A stretch of DNA of 64,000 nucleotides from Micromussa lordhowensis (GCA_964020085.1 OZ026596.1:41306343-41370342), one strand, 5' to 3'; counted from the stretch's first letter, positions 47,777-57,326 are shown. The notes: generated from the letters alone by a model not told the origin. Translations and numbers: made by a program.

Positions 47777-50700
47777 ATGGATTTTAAAGTTAAAATTAAA
47801 CCCAAAAAGATATCTGTGGACACATTACCAAAACCATCTCATTGGTATTGTAATACATGCAAGAAAAAATATTCAAAAGGGGGAAAATATCAGCATTTAA
47901 AGACAGATTTTCATAAGCTTAATGAAGCAAAAAAAGGTCCGCAAGGTCAGCCACTACCAGTCCCACCTGTCAACCCACAACCACGAAGATCTAAGAAACA
48001 TGGAGATTATGTTGAAAATCGACTAATCCGATCAATTGCAGAAAGGAGACTAAGAGACTCATACCTTGGAGGTACTTTAATAGATGATCAGATAAGTCCC
48101 TCAGTCAATTTACCAGAACCATTAAGACCTACTGAATATAGACCACCTGCCCCAGTACCAAAACCACGTACAAAACCACCAACCGCTCCAGTGCCTTTAC
48201 CGAGGCTAAAAATAATAAGACCTATAAAACCTGTACCTACAAGACTTCAAAGAAAGGTTAAAAATGTGATTGATCAAATCGCTCCATATTATAGGCCTGA
48301 AACTATAAGAGAATTCAGAAGAAATTTGAAATTTATACCTAAAGACATCACTATTACTGAGCGATCCAATGCATTAAGAGGTAATGTCAAATCTTATGAA
48401 GTGCCAATTATTAATACTTATGACCCAGGGGTACAGTTAAATAGTACTAAACGAGCAATATTTGATCTTTTAATGAAATTATTAACAGTCAAAAGGGGAT
48501 TTAAATACAATACTACACTAAGGGTTCGATTATCAAAGAGTACTGAGGATGGTGTCATTTACAGAGAACCTTATTTTAACGCTGGCCCTTTTACGGTGAC
48601 CAATAGACTAGATATAGAAGAGTCTATCGATAATGGTATTGAAAGAATTTTAGAGTTAATAGCTGTTTGGCTATCTGAAGGTTCTGGTTGGGTATTTGAA
48701 TCAGTAAAATTACATATCATTAATATTGTCTCTTACTTTCCATTAAGAGGATCATCATATATTGAACTACCTGAAGAACTACGTAACCCTATGAAGGGTT
48801 TAATCAATCTCAAAAATACAGACAATAAATGTTTCCTATGGTGTCATAATAGGCATTTAAATCCACTTATAGTTCATCCGGAAAGAATAACCAAGGCAGA
48901 TCGAGAATCTGTCAAACGGTTAGATTACACTGGTATCACTTTTCCAGTCACTGTAAAAGATATTTATAAGATTGAAAAGCAAAATAAGATTAATATCTGT
49001 GTATTTGGTTATGATGGAGAAGCTTATCCTATCAGAATATCAGAAACTAATTTTACAGACCACTTGGAATTACTATGGATTGAAGAAGGAAACAAGAGCC
49101 ACTATGTGCTCATCAAGGATTTCGATCGATTTATGTTTTCATTCAATGATCACAAAGAAAAGAAATATTTTTGTTTGCGTTGTCTACATTGTTGTAGTTC
49201 TGCTAGTGTCCTAGAAGATCACAAGCAAGATTGCCTGCTCCTTAATGGAGCTCAAGCGATAAAGATGCCCGAGGCAGGATCAAAAATTTATTTTAAAAAT
49301 CACAAAAAAATGTTACCTGCACCTTTCGTAATTTACGCTGATTTTGAATCAATCACAGAAAAAATAGACGGTTGCCTACCTAGTGATGATAAATCTTACA
49401 CTAGTACTTATCAAAGTCATAAGGCTTGTAGTTACGGATATAAATTAGTCTGTAGATATGATAATAGTTATTCCAAACCAGTAGAAATATACCGTGGAGA
49501 AGATTGTATCGAAAAATTTATCATGAAAATGTTGAGTGAAGTAAAAGATTGTATAAAAATAGTTATAGAACATTTCCAGAAACCATTAGTTATGACTGAT
49601 AAAAATGAAACACATTTCCAAAATTCTACTATATGTCATATTTGTGAGAGAAAATTTAATGAAGAAAAAGATAAAGATAAACCTTCAAAACAAAAAGTTA
49701 GAGATCACTGCCATATTACAGGTAAATATCGTGGTGCTGCTCATAGTAATTGTAATCTTAAATGGTCTATTAGTGCAGAAAATTTAAAAATTCCAGTAAT
49801 ATTTCATAATCTTAAAGGTTATGACTGCCATTTTATCATGCAAAATATTGGTCATTTAATAAGACAAGATTTTAATATTAATGTTGATGTTATAGCAAGT
49901 AATTTTGAGAAATATATTGGCTTTAGACTAGGTAATTATTTGACTTTCATTGACAGTTTTTCATTTATGAGTCAGAGTTTAGATCGACTAAGCAGTAATT
50001 TAAGTGATAATGCATTCTTTTATTCAAAGAAAGCTTTTCCAAATGATGATCAATTTAGATTAATAAAGCGAAAAGGTGTTTACCCTTATGATTACATGGA
50101 CTCATTCCAGCGATTCAGTGAGAAGTCTTTACCAGCAAGAGAAGATTTTTATAGTATTTTGAATGATACAAATATTTCAGAGAGTGACTACTCACACGCA
50201 AAGGAGGTCTGGAGTACTTTCCAAATCAGAGATATGGGAGAGTATCATGACCTATATTTGCGGACTGATGTTCTACTCTTAGCGGATGTATTTGAAAATT
50301 TCAGAACTATATGTTTGAAGGACTATGGGCTAGATCCTTGTCATTATTATTCAGCGCCTGGGTTATCTTGGGATGCATTACTGAAAATTACTAATGTAAA
50401 TCTGGATTTAATTTCAGATATAGATCAACAACTATTCATTGAAAAGGGTATGAGAGGTGGTATTAGTACTATTACACACAGACATGCTGTACCAAACAAC
50501 AAGTATATGAAGGGTTACAATCCAGAGTTGGAAAGTAGTTATTTAATGTATTTGGATGCAAATAATCTTTATGGATGGGCTATGTCACAGTCACTACCAG
50601 TATCTGATTTCAAATGGATTCCCTCTGAAGATTTCATCTTAGAAAATTACACAAATGATACTAGAAAAGGTGTCATTTTAGAGGTAGATTTAGAATATCC

Positions 50701-51799
50701 GGAAGAGCTACACGATTTGCATAATGATTATCCATTAGCACCAGAAAAGATTTTAATCACTGATGATATGTTGTCAAAGTATTGCAAAGATTTAAAAGCG
50801 AAAGAAAATATTAGCAGTGGTAGAGTTCACAAGTTGGTTCCTAATCTAAGGAATAAAGAAAAGTATGTATTACATTACAGAAATTTGCAGCTTTATTTAT
50901 CTCTTGGTATGAAGTTAAAGAAGATTCATAGAGTATTGGAATTTTCCCAGCGGCCTTGGATGAAAAGATACATCCATTTAAACACTGAAAAGAGAACAAT
51001 GGCTAAGAATAGTTTTGAGAAAGATTTCTTTAAACTTATGAATAATTCTGTGTTTGGTAAAACCATGGAAAACCTAAGAAAAAGATCTAATATCAAATTA
51101 GAAACTGATCCGGATCATTTATTGAAATTGACAAGGCAACCAATGTATGTTTCTAGTAAAATATTTGATGAAAATTTAGTTGGGGTACAAATGAAAAAGG
51201 CTAGACTAGTCTTAGATAAACCCTCTTATGTTGGATTCTCTATTCTAGATCTAAGTAAAACATTAATGTATGACTTCCATTACAACTATATCAGAAAAAA
51301 ATACCCTGATGCAAAGTTACTTTTTACTGATACTGATTCTTTATTTTACCATATAAAAGCAGAAGATCTTTATAGTGATTTATATAAAGATAAAGAAAGG
51401 TTTGACAATAGTGATTATCCCAAATCGTCAGAGTTCTTTTTTGCAGAAAATAAAAAAGTAATTGGTAAATTCAAAGATGAAGCAGCTGGTGATCCAATCA
51501 CTGAATTTGTTGGTCTAAAAAGTAAAATGTATAGTTACAAGACAGAAAACAAGGAAAACAAGACTGCTAAAGGTGTCAAGAAGAATGTCATTAAGAGTGA
51601 ATTATCTCTCTCTGATTATCGTGATACCTTACAAAAATGTAATACTATGAGGCATAAGATGCGAACTATCCGGTCAGAGTATCATCAGATATCTAGTTAC
51701 CAAATTAATAAAGTATCATTATCACCTTTTGATGATAAAAGATATATTTTAGATGATGGTATCAGTAGTTATGCATATGGAAATTTTAATATTTCATAA
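47777..51799 (+). CDS. PolB: Protein-primed DNA polymerase B (inner Polinton)
   Basis: 1340 residues. The N-terminal zinc finger is followed by a Pro-rich linker (PVPPVNPQPRRSKK, KPPTAPVPLPRLK) and a Polinton-type leader. Then come a C2H2-like KKYFCLRCLHCC block and Exo I (FVIYADFES). An HNH/endonuclease-VII-like insertion has CHICERKF and DHCHITGKYRGAAHSNCN. Exo II (HNLKGYDCHF), Pol A (YLMYLDANNLYGWAMSQSLP), Pol B (KLMNNSVFGKTMENLRKR) and Pol C (LLFTDTDSLFYHI) follow. All catalytic motifs are present. The nuclease insertion differs from the one in the outer PolB. The start is TTATATATAGATG. Confidence 0.96.
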   Translation: MDFKVKIKPKKISVDTLPKPSHWYCNTCKKKYSKGGKYQHLKTDFHKLNEAKKGPQGQPLPVPPVNPQPRRSKKHGDYVENRLIRSIAERRLRDSYLGGTLIDDQISPSVNLPEPLRPTEYRPPAPVPKPRTKPPTAPVPLPRLKIIRPIKPVPTRLQRKVKNVIDQIAPYYRPETIREFRRNLKFIPKDITITERSNALRGNVKSYEVPIINTYDPGVQLNSTKRAIFDLLMKLLTVKRGFKYNTTLRVRLSKSTEDGVIYREPYFNAGPFTVTNRLDIEESIDNGIERILELIAVWLSEGSGWVFESVKLHIINIVSYFPLRGSSYIELPEELRNPMKGLINLKNTDNKCFLWCHNRHLNPLIVHPERITKADRESVKRLDYTGITFPVTVKDIYKIEKQNKINICVFGYDGEAYPIRISETNFTDHLELLWIEEGNKSHYVLIKDFDRFMFSFNDHKEKKYFCLRCLHCCSSASVLEDHKQDCLLLNGAQAIKMPEAGSKIYFKNHKKMLPAPFVIYADFESITEKIDGCLPSDDKSYTSTYQSHKACSYGYKLVCRYDNSYSKPVEIYRGEDCIEKFIMKMLSEVKDCIKIVIEHFQKPLVMTDKNETHFQNSTICHICERKFNEEKDKDKPSKQKVRDHCHITGKYRGAAHSNCNLKWSISAENLKIPVIFHNLKGYDCHFIMQNIGHLIRQDFNINVDVIASNFEKYIGFRLGNYLTFIDSFSFMSQSLDRLSSNLSDNAFFYSKKAFPNDDQFRLIKRKGVYPYDYMDSFQRFSEKSLPAREDFYSILNDTNISESDYSHAKEVWSTFQIRDMGEYHDLYLRTDVLLLADVFENFRTICLKDYGLDPCHYYSAPGLSWDALLKITNVNLDLISDIDQQLFIEKGMRGGISTITHRHAVPNNKYMKGYNPELESSYLMYLDANNLYGWAMSQSLPVSDFKWIPSEDFILENYTNDTRKGVILEVDLEYPEELHDLHNDYPLAPEKILITDDMLSKYCKDLKAKENISSGRVHKLVPNLRNKEKYVLHYRNLQLYLSLGMKLKKIHRVLEFSQRPWMKRYIHLNTEKRTMAKNSFEKDFFKLMNNSVFGKTMENLRKRSNIKLETDPDHLLKLTRQPMYVSSKIFDENLVGVQMKKARLVLDKPSYVGFSILDLSKTLMYDFHYNYIRKKYPDAKLLFTDTDSLFYHIKAEDLYSDLYKDKERFDNSDYPKSSEFFFAENKKVIGKFKDEAAGDPITEFVGLKSKMYSYKTENKENKTAKGVKKNVIKSELSLSDYRDTLQKCNTMRHKMRTIRSEYHQISSYQINKVSLSPFDDKRYILDDGISSYAYGNFNIS

Positions 51800-51804
51800 T
51801 ATAT

Positions 51805-51990
51805 ATGCCTGTCCCTAATTTTAAAAAATTTTTAACTGAAGACCCACTTCATGATACTGATAGTAGTGACAGTGATTATAATCCTGATTCAGATGAGGAA
51901 TCGACGAGCAGTGAGGAATCAACGAGCAGTGAGGAATCAACGAGCAGTGAGAGTGAAGATTACTCTACTTTAAAGAATAAAGTATATTAA
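51805..51990 (+). CDS. Acidic Ser-repeat protein (61 aa)
   Basis: It is made largely of Asp, Glu and Ser, with three EESTSS repeats encoded by an 18-bp tandem unit (gaggaatcaacgagcagt). It resembles acidic casein-kinase-substrate tails. The start is ATAATATATATG, four bases after the PolB stop codon. It may partner the following transcription factor. Confidence 0.5.
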   Translation: MPVPNFKKFLTEDPLHDTDSSDSDYNPDSDEESTSSEESTSSEESTSSESEDYSTLKNKVY

Positions 51991-51995
51991 TTATT

Positions 51996-52985
51996 ATGAT
52001 GAACAAAGAGACCATTGGCAATCTACATCGTAAAAAAATTTCAGAAATTGTTCTCAAAGAAAAAAAAATACCAGATTTAAAAAAAAAAATTCTAAATTTA
52101 TCCATCAAAAAAGATTATTCTAGAATTGATCAAATTGAACAAATAAGGTTAGAAAATGAAATAAATGATATCAAAAATCTTCGTACTAGTTATTTATTAA
52201 AGAATGCTATTTTACTTTTTTTACATACAGAAAATAGAGCAAAACATTTTGTTGTTGATAATTCTTATTATAAAAGGTATAAATATAATATCTTCCCTGA
52301 TGAACTACAATACAGTGAAAATAATATAAATGAAGATAACTATTGTTATACATGTGAAAAATTTCGAGTATTGAACGTCGATGAAGGGATAAGTACTTGT
52401 CTAAGTTGTGGAATAAGCATAAATGTCTCAACAAATCCAGAAAAATCATCTATAAAAACCGCAGAAAATGATTACAAAAGATATAATCATTTTTGTGACT
52501 GTTTAGCCAATATCCAAGGCAAAGAAAGTTTTAAAGTCTCAGAAGATGTTATTAATAATATTTTCAAAGAAATCATTCGTGAAAGGATGGAAAATTCTTT
52601 GGAAAAGTTAACTGAATCAGATATCAAAAGACATCTTAAAAAACATCGTAAATTAAATTATTATAATCATACCACCCAAATATTGTATAGAATAACAAAA
52701 ATACCTCCATTACAAATGACTTCTATAATGGAAGAAAAAATGAAAATGAGGTTTTTACAAATTCAGGAGCCATTTGAATTATTTAAAGGTAAAAATAGAA
52801 GAAATTTCTTTTCCTATTCATATATCATTTATAAATTTTGTCAAATACTTGGATATAATGAATTTTTACCAAAGCTAAAATTGTATAAAGATCGTTTAAA
52901 ACTCTATGAACATGATAAAATTTGGAAAAAAATCTGTGAACATCTAGGTGGTGAGAACGCTGGTTGGAAATTTATCAAGTCTTAA
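51996..52985 (+). CDS. VLTF3-like viral late transcription factor
   Basis: A 329-residue protein with the layout of poxvirus/NCLDV VLTF3. A helical N-terminus is followed by a zinc ribbon YCYTC (C117, C120)...STCLSCG (C135, C138), then YKRYNHFCDCLANIQGKES. A long helical region ends in the family-typical RRNFFSYSYIIYKFCQILG, YKDRLKLYEHDKIWKKICEHL and WKFIK. In poxviruses VLTF3 is needed for late gene transcription. Here it is the last gene of the rightward block, 14 bp from the terminal repeat. It would fit with the TATATA-ATG motif at nearly all genes of this element. The start codon is doubled (ATGATG). The match is from memory of the family. Confidence 0.8.
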   Translation: MMNKETIGNLHRKKISEIVLKEKKIPDLKKKILNLSIKKDYSRIDQIEQIRLENEINDIKNLRTSYLLKNAILLFLHTENRAKHFVVDNSYYKRYKYNIFPDELQYSENNINEDNYCYTCEKFRVLNVDEGISTCLSCGISINVSTNPEKSSIKTAENDYKRYNHFCDCLANIQGKESFKVSEDVINNIFKEIIRERMENSLEKLTESDIKRHLKKHRKLNYYNHTTQILYRITKIPPLQMTSIMEEKMKMRFLQIQEPFELFKGKNRRNFFSYSYIIYKFCQILGYNEFLPKLKLYKDRLKLYEHDKIWKKICEHLGGENAGWKFIKS

Positions 52986-52999
52986 AAAATTACGCATCG

Positions 53000-53232
53000 T
53001 GAGAACAATCTAAATTTTACTATATCCTACACTATCCTACGCATTTCAGGCATTTTTGTGCGTAAAATAGTATGTCTAATTTTTACGATATCTACGCTAC
53101 TTACACTACCTACGCATAACCACGCTGTTTCAGTGTATTATATCATATATTTTAGACTCAGATTTTTACACTAACTACGCTGAGATGCGTAAAATCCAGA
53201 AATGTCCTAGTTCCCCCATTTCCTACACTACT
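53000..53232 (-). repeat. Right terminal inverted repeat of the inner Polinton
   Basis: 233 bp ending CATTTCCTACACTACT, the exact complement of the left repeat as far as can be read. Confidence 0.95.
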
Positions 53233-53404
53233 AGCTTCGAACGAGTTGAGCGAAAGTCCTCCTTTGGCAAAAGAATCTAGTAAGCCGGGAACAAGGAGAA
53301 AAGCCTCTTCAGCTTCGTGCCAACTGAGCGAAAGTCCTCCTGTGCCAAAAATATCTAGTGCGGCGGAACAGTTTCAAGAACCAAGAGTCAAAATCCCCTG
53401 ATAT
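53233..53404 (+). pseudogene. Continuation of the interrupted exon, starting with the AGCTTC duplication
   Basis: After the duplication the frame reads NELSESPPLAKESS, then a KASSAS...QLSESPPVPK repeat, and a stop TGA near 53402. It continues the Ser-rich tail cut at 32953. A good splice donor (ACCAG|GTGAGT) lies near 53440. Confidence 0.45.
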
Positions 53405-53449
53405 CGAGTTTCAGCGAGAAGTTAGCAAGTATGCAGTACCAGGTGAGTC

Positions 53450-54850
53450 AACGTTATCGTCCCCCAGAGACAAAGTTCTTGATTTGATAAGCTCTTGTCT
53501 TCGCTTTATTTATTCTATGCGGAAAGTGGGGCCTGCTTCGCAGACGCAACCCACCGCGGGTTAATAGATTGTGACGAGCGGTAAATTTCAGTCTGCGTCG
53601 CAAATAACAAAACATATCTGATACCAACTGTTTTCACTATATTTGACAAAATCTTCCATGTATTTACCGACATTTTGTTATATATATCTCTTAGGTCCGG
53701 GTCCTATTAAATTGGCGGCGGAGGTTCATGATTGTTTATTTGTTTGTTTGTTTTTTACGTTTATCTCGCTTATGATTGTGCGTGCGTCATTAGTCATAAG
53801 TCGCCAGGAATAGTCCAGTGATCTTTGTGGTTAAAAAATGTCAAAACTGTAGCAATAATATTGATGTCATTAGTAGTTCCGTTCTGGTTTCGCGGAATGC
53901 TAACAAAAGCTAATGATCATTGTTCTGTGAGACGATTTCTTTCCGTGTCGGAACAGTACTATGTGGAATTTGAAACATGCACATAGATGATTATACTCAA
54001 GACTCAAACGCTGAGACAAAGTAATTCAATAGAAAATTTGTCGGTCCTCGACAAACACAAAAAAATTGGCGAACTGCAAGAGCTTTTATTGTCGCGGCTT
54101 CTTTGACGTTTGGTAGAGATGGACAAAGTTTTCTCGAGTCGATCTTCGACAAAAAGTTAGAATCCTAGAGGGGCTGCCTTCCCACGAAAAAAGAAGCTTT
54201 TGGCAATTTTTTGGTCACGCACACCAGGCCACTTGGAAGAAATCGCGAGAGCACAGTCACTGTACTATATTCTTGATAGGTGACAAAGTTCCTGCGGCGA
54301 ACGGATAAAGCAGGAACGCAACAGTGGACAGCTGTTTCACCTTCTTGGGACTCACCAGCACTGTGTAGCAAAGATATGTAACGCCGGCCCAATAGCCAAC
54401 GCATATATCAAGCTCCGTACTTTGAACTCACTTGCCGCCCGAAACACACGTTGCTACAGCACATGGCATGCACTGTCTTTTATTTGTTACTTTTGTCGGA
54501 TTTTGTCGTTTAAATATAACGTTTTGGCCACACTAGTTTTGGATACTCTCTTTCCATGTACCTGTTTTACCGTTTGTGAGCCCTGATTAAATTCTAGTAA
54601 AGTGATGCCCCATACATCAATGTGAACTGTACCGTGTCATTGTGTAGTTTGTAAACAAATCGCACTTTTCATGGTTAATTATTCTTATTTGCATTGTAAT
54701 GTAATCCAACAGGCAATTATCTGGCTAAACCTAGCTACAAAATAGCCCGAAATTGCCTCACGTACATGCTAGATTTTAGTGTATGGAAATGAGCAAAGTT
54801 AACCAAGGAAAGGGCTATTGTGATGAAAAACTTACCTTCTTTTCAGTTTA
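53450..54850. other. Middle-element interior, no gene recognised
   Basis: Likely intronic sequence. Only short chance frames are seen. Confidence 0.35.
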
Positions 54851-54852
54851 TT

Positions 54853-55363
54853 AGTCATAGTCATAGCCATTTTTCTTGGACAACTTTGTCCAAGGGGGAA
54901 AGGTACAATGAGGTTAACCCTATGTAAAACACCAACCCATGAGACAAGGCCAGACCACAACACCGGGAACTACGTGCCCTACTCTTTTCGATGTTTCAGC
55001 TGTAACGTTTGCAATTTTACCCGATCAGTACAAAATATTAACAAATTAAATGATTTCTTTATATTTCTATTTTATTTATCACAATTTAATGACAACAAAC
55101 AATACAGAAGTCCCATAAGGTTAGACGTTCAAAGTCTTCTCGGATAAGGACTATAAACCCTAGGCCCCGTCTCCTACATCTTCAGTGTTATATGGCTAGC
55201 AGGGGACGTTAAAGAACCCACACACTTATCGAAAAGAGTAGGGCACGTAGTTCCCGGTGTTGTGGTCTGGTCTTTGTGGTCGGGTTGGTGCTTCACATAG
55301 GGTTAACCTTATTGCACCTTTCCCCCTTGGACAGAATTGTCCAAGAAAATTACTATGACTAAG
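54853..55363. mobile_element. Foldback (MITE-like) element
   Basis: About 130-bp inverted arms: 54853-54988 and 55233-55363, both carrying cccggNNNtNcgtgccctactctttt-type sequence. They surround a ~245-bp core containing ggggacgttaaagaaccc. The outer ends TTAGTCATAG/CTATGACTAA are symmetric. There is no coding capacity. Confidence 0.6.
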
Positions 55364-55495
55364 GAAGGTCTGTAAAATAGTCTATAGTCTCATATTCAGA
55401 TAGACCACCAAAAAGATCTATATATACAGGCTAAAGAGTTAGAATGACAAGAGTTAGTGAAATGATACTATGTCCTTTACCTTGCTTATATTTAG

Positions 55496-55617
55496 GATCA
55501 GCGGCCGCTGCTTGTGCTGAACAAGGACACAACTGCATCATCGCAGAGAAAGATGAACAAAAACTACGAATAATTCGAAGAAGGATAACTGAACGAGAGA
55601 AATCACGTAAACAATAG
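55496..55617 (+). CDS. Possible last exon of the middle-element gene
   Basis: After the acceptor TATATTTAG an open stretch of 40 codons (SAAAACAEQGHNCIIAEKDE, then LRIIRRRITEREKSRKQ) ends in TAG. The phase needs one preceding base. It may be the C-terminus of the gene starting at 31999. Confidence 0.3.
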
Positions 55618-55894
55618 ATTTACGTTGAAGACGCAGACGGAAACTTACCAGATGGCGAAGAAGTCTCAAATGACTGAATTGAATGAAATAAGCAATTTCA
55701 TTTCTTAAACAAGTTTATGCTGTAAAGGTACTGTTTCTTTGCGGCAAGATTAACTGTTATTAACAGATCAATTTCAAATACGTTTGCCAGTCAGCTCTGT
55801 TTCCATTGTCGTAAATTAGACAATATTAAAAAGGGTACTTCACTGTGATATGTACTGTTCATTAAATCTCTTCCATGTACTTTTATACAACTAT

Positions 55895-56345
55895 GCACGT
55901 GAACGGAAATTTCCATGTTTCTTTGGGCAGCACGGATACACTGATACAAGAAAATGTCCCTGTACTTTATCTCAATACCATTGACAGAAAAGGTACATCG
56001 CAATTTCCATGTTCCTTGCCAAATGTTTGTTTGCAAGGTACATGGAAATTTCCATGTACCTTGCAATAAAACTCATGGCAAGGTACATGGAAATTTCCAT
56101 GTACCTTGCGATATGCTTGCTTACGAGGTACACGGAAATTTCCATGTACCTTGCCTTATGTTTAGCTGCAAGGTACATGGAAATTCCCATGTACCTTGCC
56201 ATATGTTACGTAGCAAGGCACATGGAAATTTCCAAGTACCTTGCGATATGTTTGCTTTCGAGGTACATGGAAATTTCCATGTTCTCTGCAATATGTTTCA
56301 TTGCAGGGTACATGGAAATTTCCATGTATCTTGCCTTATGTTTCT
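55895..56345. repeat. Right subterminal array of the 24-bp palindrome
   Basis: Seven good and two degenerate copies of the palindrome with half-site GGTACATGGAAA, spaced about 60 bp. This mirrors the left array at 27610-27825. Confidence 0.9.
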
Positions 56346-56639
56346 TTAAAAGTGCCTATACCTCCACGGTGTTCCAAATTGACAAAGATTACCCCAATTT
56401 GCCAAACGTTTTCAAAATTGGCAAAATTAACTAATTAATTAAGGTATATTGCAAGTTTTGCTTTTCACTACCATTACCTTTGGAAGAAATCATGCTCTTT
56501 GTGGTAAATTTTACCACACGAAGTGTTTTTTTGGTAAAATTTAAGTTCTTCTTTAAAAATCTTACCAGCCTTATATCTCTTTTGACCGGTTTTGGTAAAA
56601 AATTCATTAAAGTTGCTGAATATTGCCAGAAAATCAGCA

Positions 56640-56673
56640 TTTTAGAATATCCCATTTGGTTTTAGAACGTGTT
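56640..56673 (-). repeat. Right terminal repeat of the middle element
   Basis: Reverse complement of 27060-27093 with one mismatch. It is followed by AGGT (56674-56677). Confidence 0.85.
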
Positions 56674-56677
56674 AGGT

Positions 56678-56848
56678 GCATTGTTTCGCAGAAAACCAAG
56701 ACTCGTAGATAAAATCGCCGAAGGGGCTAGCATGGTGTTATCAGGACCCGCACCTACCTTTACGACCTTAGGAGCTAAATTAGCTGGACAAGCACTTAAA
56801 GGAATCACGGATAATGTGAAATACTATAAACGTCGACGTCGCCGATAG
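56678..56848 (+). pseudogene. 3' part of the small basic gene split by the middle element
   Basis: 57 codons including the stop, continuing the frame cut at 27059. The sequence has a hydrophobic middle (EGASMVLSGPAPTFTTLG) and a KRRRRR end. The stop is followed at once by the ATG of the next gene. Confidence 0.75.
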
Positions 56849-56849
56849 A

Positions 56850-57284
56850 ATGTCAGAAAAGATGGAGCAGCTGGAAGGATTACACGCCTGCTATCATAAC
56901 CAGTGGTGGTGTCGCTTAAAAATGTTTCTTTACTTTAAACGTTGTCACACCTTGTGTAACGTGGTCACGCTTGTGATTTTGGCACTAAGTATTGTCGTGG
57001 GCAGCGTGTGGAAAGAAAGTTTTGCCATGGTGGGCTTGACAGCGGCAGCAGCCTTAGTCAAAGGATGGAGCGATTTTAAGAAATATTCACACAAGATGGC
57101 TATGTCTCGATTTGCTTACACAACCTACGAAAAGACTTTAATCGAACTCAACAATTATGCAAGGACCCATGAATTTGATATCAACACCTTCTTGGTTAAA
57201 ATGCAAACACTCGACGACATTATAACTGATTTTGCACCACCGGTCTTTGAACGTTTTACACGTTTGTATTACGACAAGTTTTAA
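56850..57284 (+). CDS. Two-helix membrane protein (144 aa, outer Polinton)
   Basis: An aromatic/basic N-terminus (CYHNQWWCRLKMFLYFKRC) precedes two hydrophobic helices (about residues 37-53 and 58-72). ALVKGWSDFKKYSHK and a helical tail with NTFLVKMQTLDDIITDFAPP follow. It is homologous in layout and in the ALVKG block to the inner element's 33196-33678 protein. AATAAA follows the stop. Confidence 0.7.
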   Translation: MSEKMEQLEGLHACYHNQWWCRLKMFLYFKRCHTLCNVVTLVILALSIVVGSVWKESFAMVGLTAAAALVKGWSDFKKYSHKMAMSRFAYTTYEKTLIELNNYARTHEFDINTFLVKMQTLDDIITDFAPPVFERFTRLYYDKF

Positions 57285-57326
57285 AATAAAAGACAGTTAC
57301 CATCCTTTGTTGTTGTCATTGTCATC

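Larger units (their letters stand above)
32954..53232. mobile_element. Inner Polinton/Maverick, complete
   Basis: 20,279 bp with 233-bp terminal inverted repeats and a 6-bp duplication. It contains ATPase, major capsid, penton-like, protease, integrase and PolB genes plus VLTF3-like, eIF1-like, fibre and phospholipase genes. Genes are packed with 20-90-bp gaps in two divergent blocks. The terminal repeats look identical over their full length, so insertion is very recent. Apart from two A-run frame changes that may be programmed, all frames are open. Confidence 0.97.
27060..56673. mobile_element. Middle element: unclassified DNA transposon
   Basis: It is bounded by 34-bp inverted repeats beginning AACACGTTCTAAAA with one mismatch and flanked by AGGT on both sides (27056-27059 and 56674-56677). 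The subterminal regions are also inverted copies: around 27493-27655 and 56325-56432 both carry ttggaacaccgtggaggtat. Each end carries an array of a 24-bp palindrome. Without the nested Polinton it is about 9.3 kb. It contains exon-like gene pieces but no transposase that I recognise. A 4-bp duplication is seen in Chapaev and Academ-type elements, among others, so I leave the class open. Confidence 0.8.
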
